NCBI GenBank assembly: GCA_012517635.1
Contig: JAAYUP010000309.1
Location: 1 to 7,358 of the forward strand
DNA from: Candidatus Atribacter alterifermentans
GTDB taxonomy: Bacteria > Atribacterota > Atribacteria > Atribacterales > Atribacteraceae
Direction of reading: 5' to 3'
Length of the DNA: 7,358 nt
Numbering within the stretch: position 1 is the first letter of the stretch; the number at the start of each line of letters is the position of its first letter. Shown here piece after piece: positions 5,732-7,358 of the stretch. The translations under genes and the position numbers were made by a program. The notes beneath the pieces are model-generated. The model was not told where the DNA came from and made no database searches. It saw only the letters and a program-made list of their open reading frames with translations.

Positions 5732-7060
5732 TCATTCTCCCTTTTCGATAAGATACTCGGGAAGGATATCTCTACGAACTAAATCGTACCAGCCTTCAGG
5801 ACGAACGACCAAATACGGTTTTCCGTCTCGAATAAACACGACTCCCGGTCGGGGAATGAGGTTATAGTTTGAAGCCATGGAATAATTATAAGCACCGGTT
5901 CCTTCGACCACTAAGATATCACCGGTTTGGACCGGACTGATTTCCGTTTGCTGAATAATAACATCACCTGACTCGCAGCATTTCCCAACCACTGAAACTA
6001 TTTCACGAGACTCCTGATGGATCCGGTTGGCTACAATCGCCTGATAACGAGCACCATAAAGAATTGGTCGGGGATTATCAGTCATTCCACCGTCAACAGC
6101 GATATATTTTTTAATTCCAGGAATCTCCTTGATCATTCCGACGGTATAGACAGTATTTCCGGCATCGTTCACAATCGAACGGCCTGGTTCAATAAATAAC
6201 GTAGGAAGTGGGTATTGATATTTTTCACATTCTTCTTGGAGAGTTTTAGCGATCGCTTCAACATAGTCTTGGATCGAAGGATATTTCCCCTTCTGTTCTT
6301 CCAAATAGGCAACGCCCAAACCGCCACCCAAGTCTAACTCGGAGAATACAAAGTTATTTTGCTCTTTAAAACTTGCCATAAACCGAACCATAGCTTTTAT
6401 GGTGTTGATGAAAGGTTCCAAGGAATCGATTTGCGAACCGATATGGCAATGAAGCCCTTTAACATCAAGACTTTCACAACTTAACGTTTGTCGAATCACC
6501 CTTTGGGCGATGCCATCTACCAAAGTTAATCCAAATTTACTATCGACTTTGCCGGTGGTAATATAGGCATGAGTATGAGGGTCAATACCTGGGGTTATTC
6601 GGAAAAACACTGGCAACTTTCCATGGAGGTAATTTTTGGCTTCTTTACTAAGAAGAGAAGCTTCCCATTCGCTGTCAATAACCCATCGTCAGATACCACT
6701 TTTTAAAACCAATTCTCGTTCTTGTGGGCTCTTGTTATTGCCATGAAATAATATCTGCTCAGTTGGAAATCCACTCTCACGGGCAATATAATATTCCCCG
6801 CCGGATACGACATCCAACCACATCGATTCTTGATCAAGAAGACGGCACATAGCCGAGCAAAGAAAGGCTTTGCCAGCATAAGCAACGATGTTATCCGGGT
6901 ATAATTCCTTCAGTCGGTTTTGATAGGCTTTCATACTGGAACGCAACAGCGTTTCATCGTATACATAGAGAGGAGTTCCAAACTCTTCAGCTAATTGGAT
7001 AATATCACACCCAGCTATTTCCAGATGGTTTTTTTGATTAAAGGCTTTGTTTCCAAGCAT
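5732..7060 (-). pseudogene. lysA: Diaminopimelate decarboxylase (LysA) with an in-frame TGA at codon 124
   Basis: LysA decarboxylates meso-DAP to lysine with PLP. The frame from ATG 7060 to stop 5732 spans 442 codons, normal for the family, but codon 124 (6691-6689) is TGA. The frame is unbroken on both sides. Before it are EEFGTPLYVYDE (25-36), the PLP lysine in YAGKAF (Lys64), DVVSGGE (83-89) and HGNNKS (106-111). After it are RWVIDSEWE, HCHIGSQ (205-211), LDLGGGLGV, EPGRSIV (from 291), VDGGMTDNPRP, GKCCESGD (catalytic Cys362) and GAYNYSMASNYN. Family logic puts a glycine at codon 124 (GIGR...DSE), so GGA to TGA is the likely change. Neither half alone has a full active site. The start is set by GGAAGGG (7073-7067) 6 nt before ATG 7060; the frame is open to a TTG at 7123. 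It could be a recent nonsense mutation, a sequencing or assembly error, or a readthrough site. The rest shows no decay. Confidence 0.93.
6689..6691 (-). other. In-frame TGA inside lysA
   Basis: The context on the minus strand is GGT ATC TGA CGA TGG. The base after the stop is C, known as a leaky context for UGA. The following codons restore the family sequence at once, so there is no indel. Upstream and downstream pieces are 123 and 318 codons. Confidence 0.95.
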
Positions 7061-7117
7061 GGTTATCCCTTCCGCGGCAAAAATCATTTTTGAAGTCATA
7101 ACATATGAAAACAGGTT

Positions 7118-7139
7118 TGTCAATGGAGAGGGATTGACA
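7118..7139. promoter_or_regulatory. Inverted repeat TGTCAAT-N8-ATTGACA upstream of lysA
   Basis: A perfect 7-bp inverted repeat with an 8-bp spacer overlaps the predicted transcription start of the lysA promoter (about 7135). Its place and symmetry suit an operator for a dimeric regulator. If transcription starts a few bases earlier it would also form an RNA hairpin with loop CCCTCTCC, which can pair with the lysA ribosome binding site GGAAGGG (7073-7067) leaving one bulged C. Both roles are inference; only the symmetry is seen. Confidence 0.4.
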
Positions 7140-7141
7140 GT

Positions 7142-7169
7142 TTTATATAAATGAGCGGTTTTATACCAA
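7142..7169 (-). promoter_or_regulatory. Candidate promoter of the lysA-dapB operon
   Basis: On the minus strand TTGGTA (7169-7164) and TATAAA (7147-7142) are 16 nt apart, in the 142-bp gap between the TumE-like gene and lysA. It would start RNA near 7135 and give a leader of about 75 nt. I see no lysine riboswitch or T-box features in that leader. A second arrangement, TTGACA (7123-7118 region) with TATGAC 17 nt on, is also possible. Confidence 0.45.
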
Positions 7170-7202
7170 ATTGAAATTTCTCTATTTCAGAAAAATGGTT
7201 CT

Positions 7203-7358
7203 TTATTCTTTTTTCATTTTTTTTTCAATAAATTTCATGATTTCTTCAAAACCTATTTCGGTACTTTCCTCCAGTTTTGGAGAATGCTTATGATGAGGAA
7301 AAGTCTTCATGTCTTTATGATGAGGAGCATTATCCCATCGAATTCTTAACTTCCCATC
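7203..7358 (-). CDS. TumE/DUF6516-like protein (putative toxin), C-terminal part
   Basis: A frame open at the right edge ends with TAA at 7205-7203 and encodes the last 51 residues of a protein whose start is outside the window. The visible part reads DGKLRIRWDNAPHH..., then TFPHHKH, then an acidic and lysine-rich helix ending IEKKMKKE. The combination of an RWDNAPHH motif followed closely by T(F/Y)PHHKH is, as I remember it, the hallmark of the TumE/DUF6516 family of about 110 aa, annotated as toxins of TumE-TumA type toxin-antitoxin pairs. The family call rests on this motif alone. No antitoxin gene lies between it and lysA, so a partner would have to be upstream, outside the window. It ends about 140 nt before lysA and is probably a separate unit. 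A weak hairpin, TGAAAT/ATTTCA (7172-7189), follows it but lacks a proper T-tract. Confidence 0.75.
   Translation of the reverse strand, partial: DGKLRIRWDNAPHHKDMKTFPHHKHSPKLEESTEIGFEEIMKFIEKKMKKE

Noticed and set aside
5732..6616. Separate shorter LysA-like gene starting at TTG 6616
   Set aside because: There is no good ribosome binding site. Conserved LysA sequence (RWVIDSEWE and on) continues upstream of it in the same frame up to the TGA. The PLP lysine would be missing.
6689..6691. Selenocysteine at the lysA TGA
   Set aside because: LysA is not a selenoprotein family, the position is a family glycine, and no convincing bacterial SECIS hairpin with a conserved loop lies directly downstream (only a weak CTTCTT/AAGAAG hairpin).
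6689..6691. Genetic code in which TGA means glycine (as in Gracilibacteria and Absconditabacteria)
   Set aside because: It would fit the glycine position, but lysA, dapL and dapA end with TGA at the expected places, and no other internal TGA occurs in the other five dap/lys genes.
7061..7123. N-terminal extension of LysA from TTG 7123
   Set aside because: It contains the inverted repeat and the ribosome binding site GGAAGGG placed correctly for ATG 7060, and has no family-like sequence.
7172..7189. Terminator for the TumE-like gene
   Set aside because: The TGAAAT/ATTTCA stem is only 6 bp of mostly A-T pairs and lacks a T-tract.
7060..7200. Lysine riboswitch upstream of lysA
   Set aside because: The leader is too short (about 75 nt) and lacks the multi-helix core of the L-box.
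1..7358. CRISPR array, tRNA, rRNA or insertion sequence
   Set aside because: No regularly spaced direct repeats, no tRNA or rRNA signatures and no transposase frame were seen.

Overview
The window is AT-rich bacterial DNA. Every gene I can support lies on the minus strand. Its core is a biosynthetic cluster for meso-diaminopimelate (DAP) and lysine, read right to left: lysA, dapB, dapF, dapL, lysC (dapG-like), dapA. DapL (LL-DAP aminotransferase) turns tetrahydrodipicolinate into LL-DAP in one step. That explains why no dapD, dapE or acyl-pathway aminotransferase gene is present. The asd gene needed between LysC and DapA is not in the window. DapL together with a T-box leader fits Firmicutes-like, Chloroflexi-like or Atribacterota-like bacteria. 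I cannot name the taxon from sequence alone, and the mix of short palindromic repeats resembles that of many environmental genomes.

Right edge (7203-7358): the last 51 codons of a TumE/DUF6516-like (putative toxin) gene run in from outside the window. A spacer of about 140 bp follows, with a plausible promoter and a 7-bp inverted repeat, and then lysA starts at 7060. lysA is complete except for one in-frame TGA at codon 124 (6689-6691). The same reading frame continues past it with all conserved decarboxylase motifs, so this is a single nonsense codon and not a frameshift.

Centre (1472-6000): lysA and dapB overlap by ATGA or nearly abut. After dapB comes a spacer of about 220 bp filled by a hairpin-rich dispersed repeat. 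dapF and dapL overlap by 22 nt, with the dapL ribosome binding site inside dapF. dapL and lysC abut, and dapA follows after about 75 nt. Four annotated starts were decided by the ribosome binding site (lysA 7060, dapB 5729, dapF 4712, lysC 2698) and are shorter than the longest open frames.

Left end (1-508): there is no protein gene. A promoter overlaps the dapA stop codon and drives a T-box riboswitch leader (about 213-478, minus strand) ending in a strong terminator. The T-box sequence carries UGGC, which calls for a tRNA with discriminator G. The specifier is most plausibly AGC (Ser). The regulated gene lies beyond position 1, separated from the terminator by at least 200 bp of repeat elements. 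No terminator separates dapA from this leader, so the T-box terminator may also end the lysine operon transcript.
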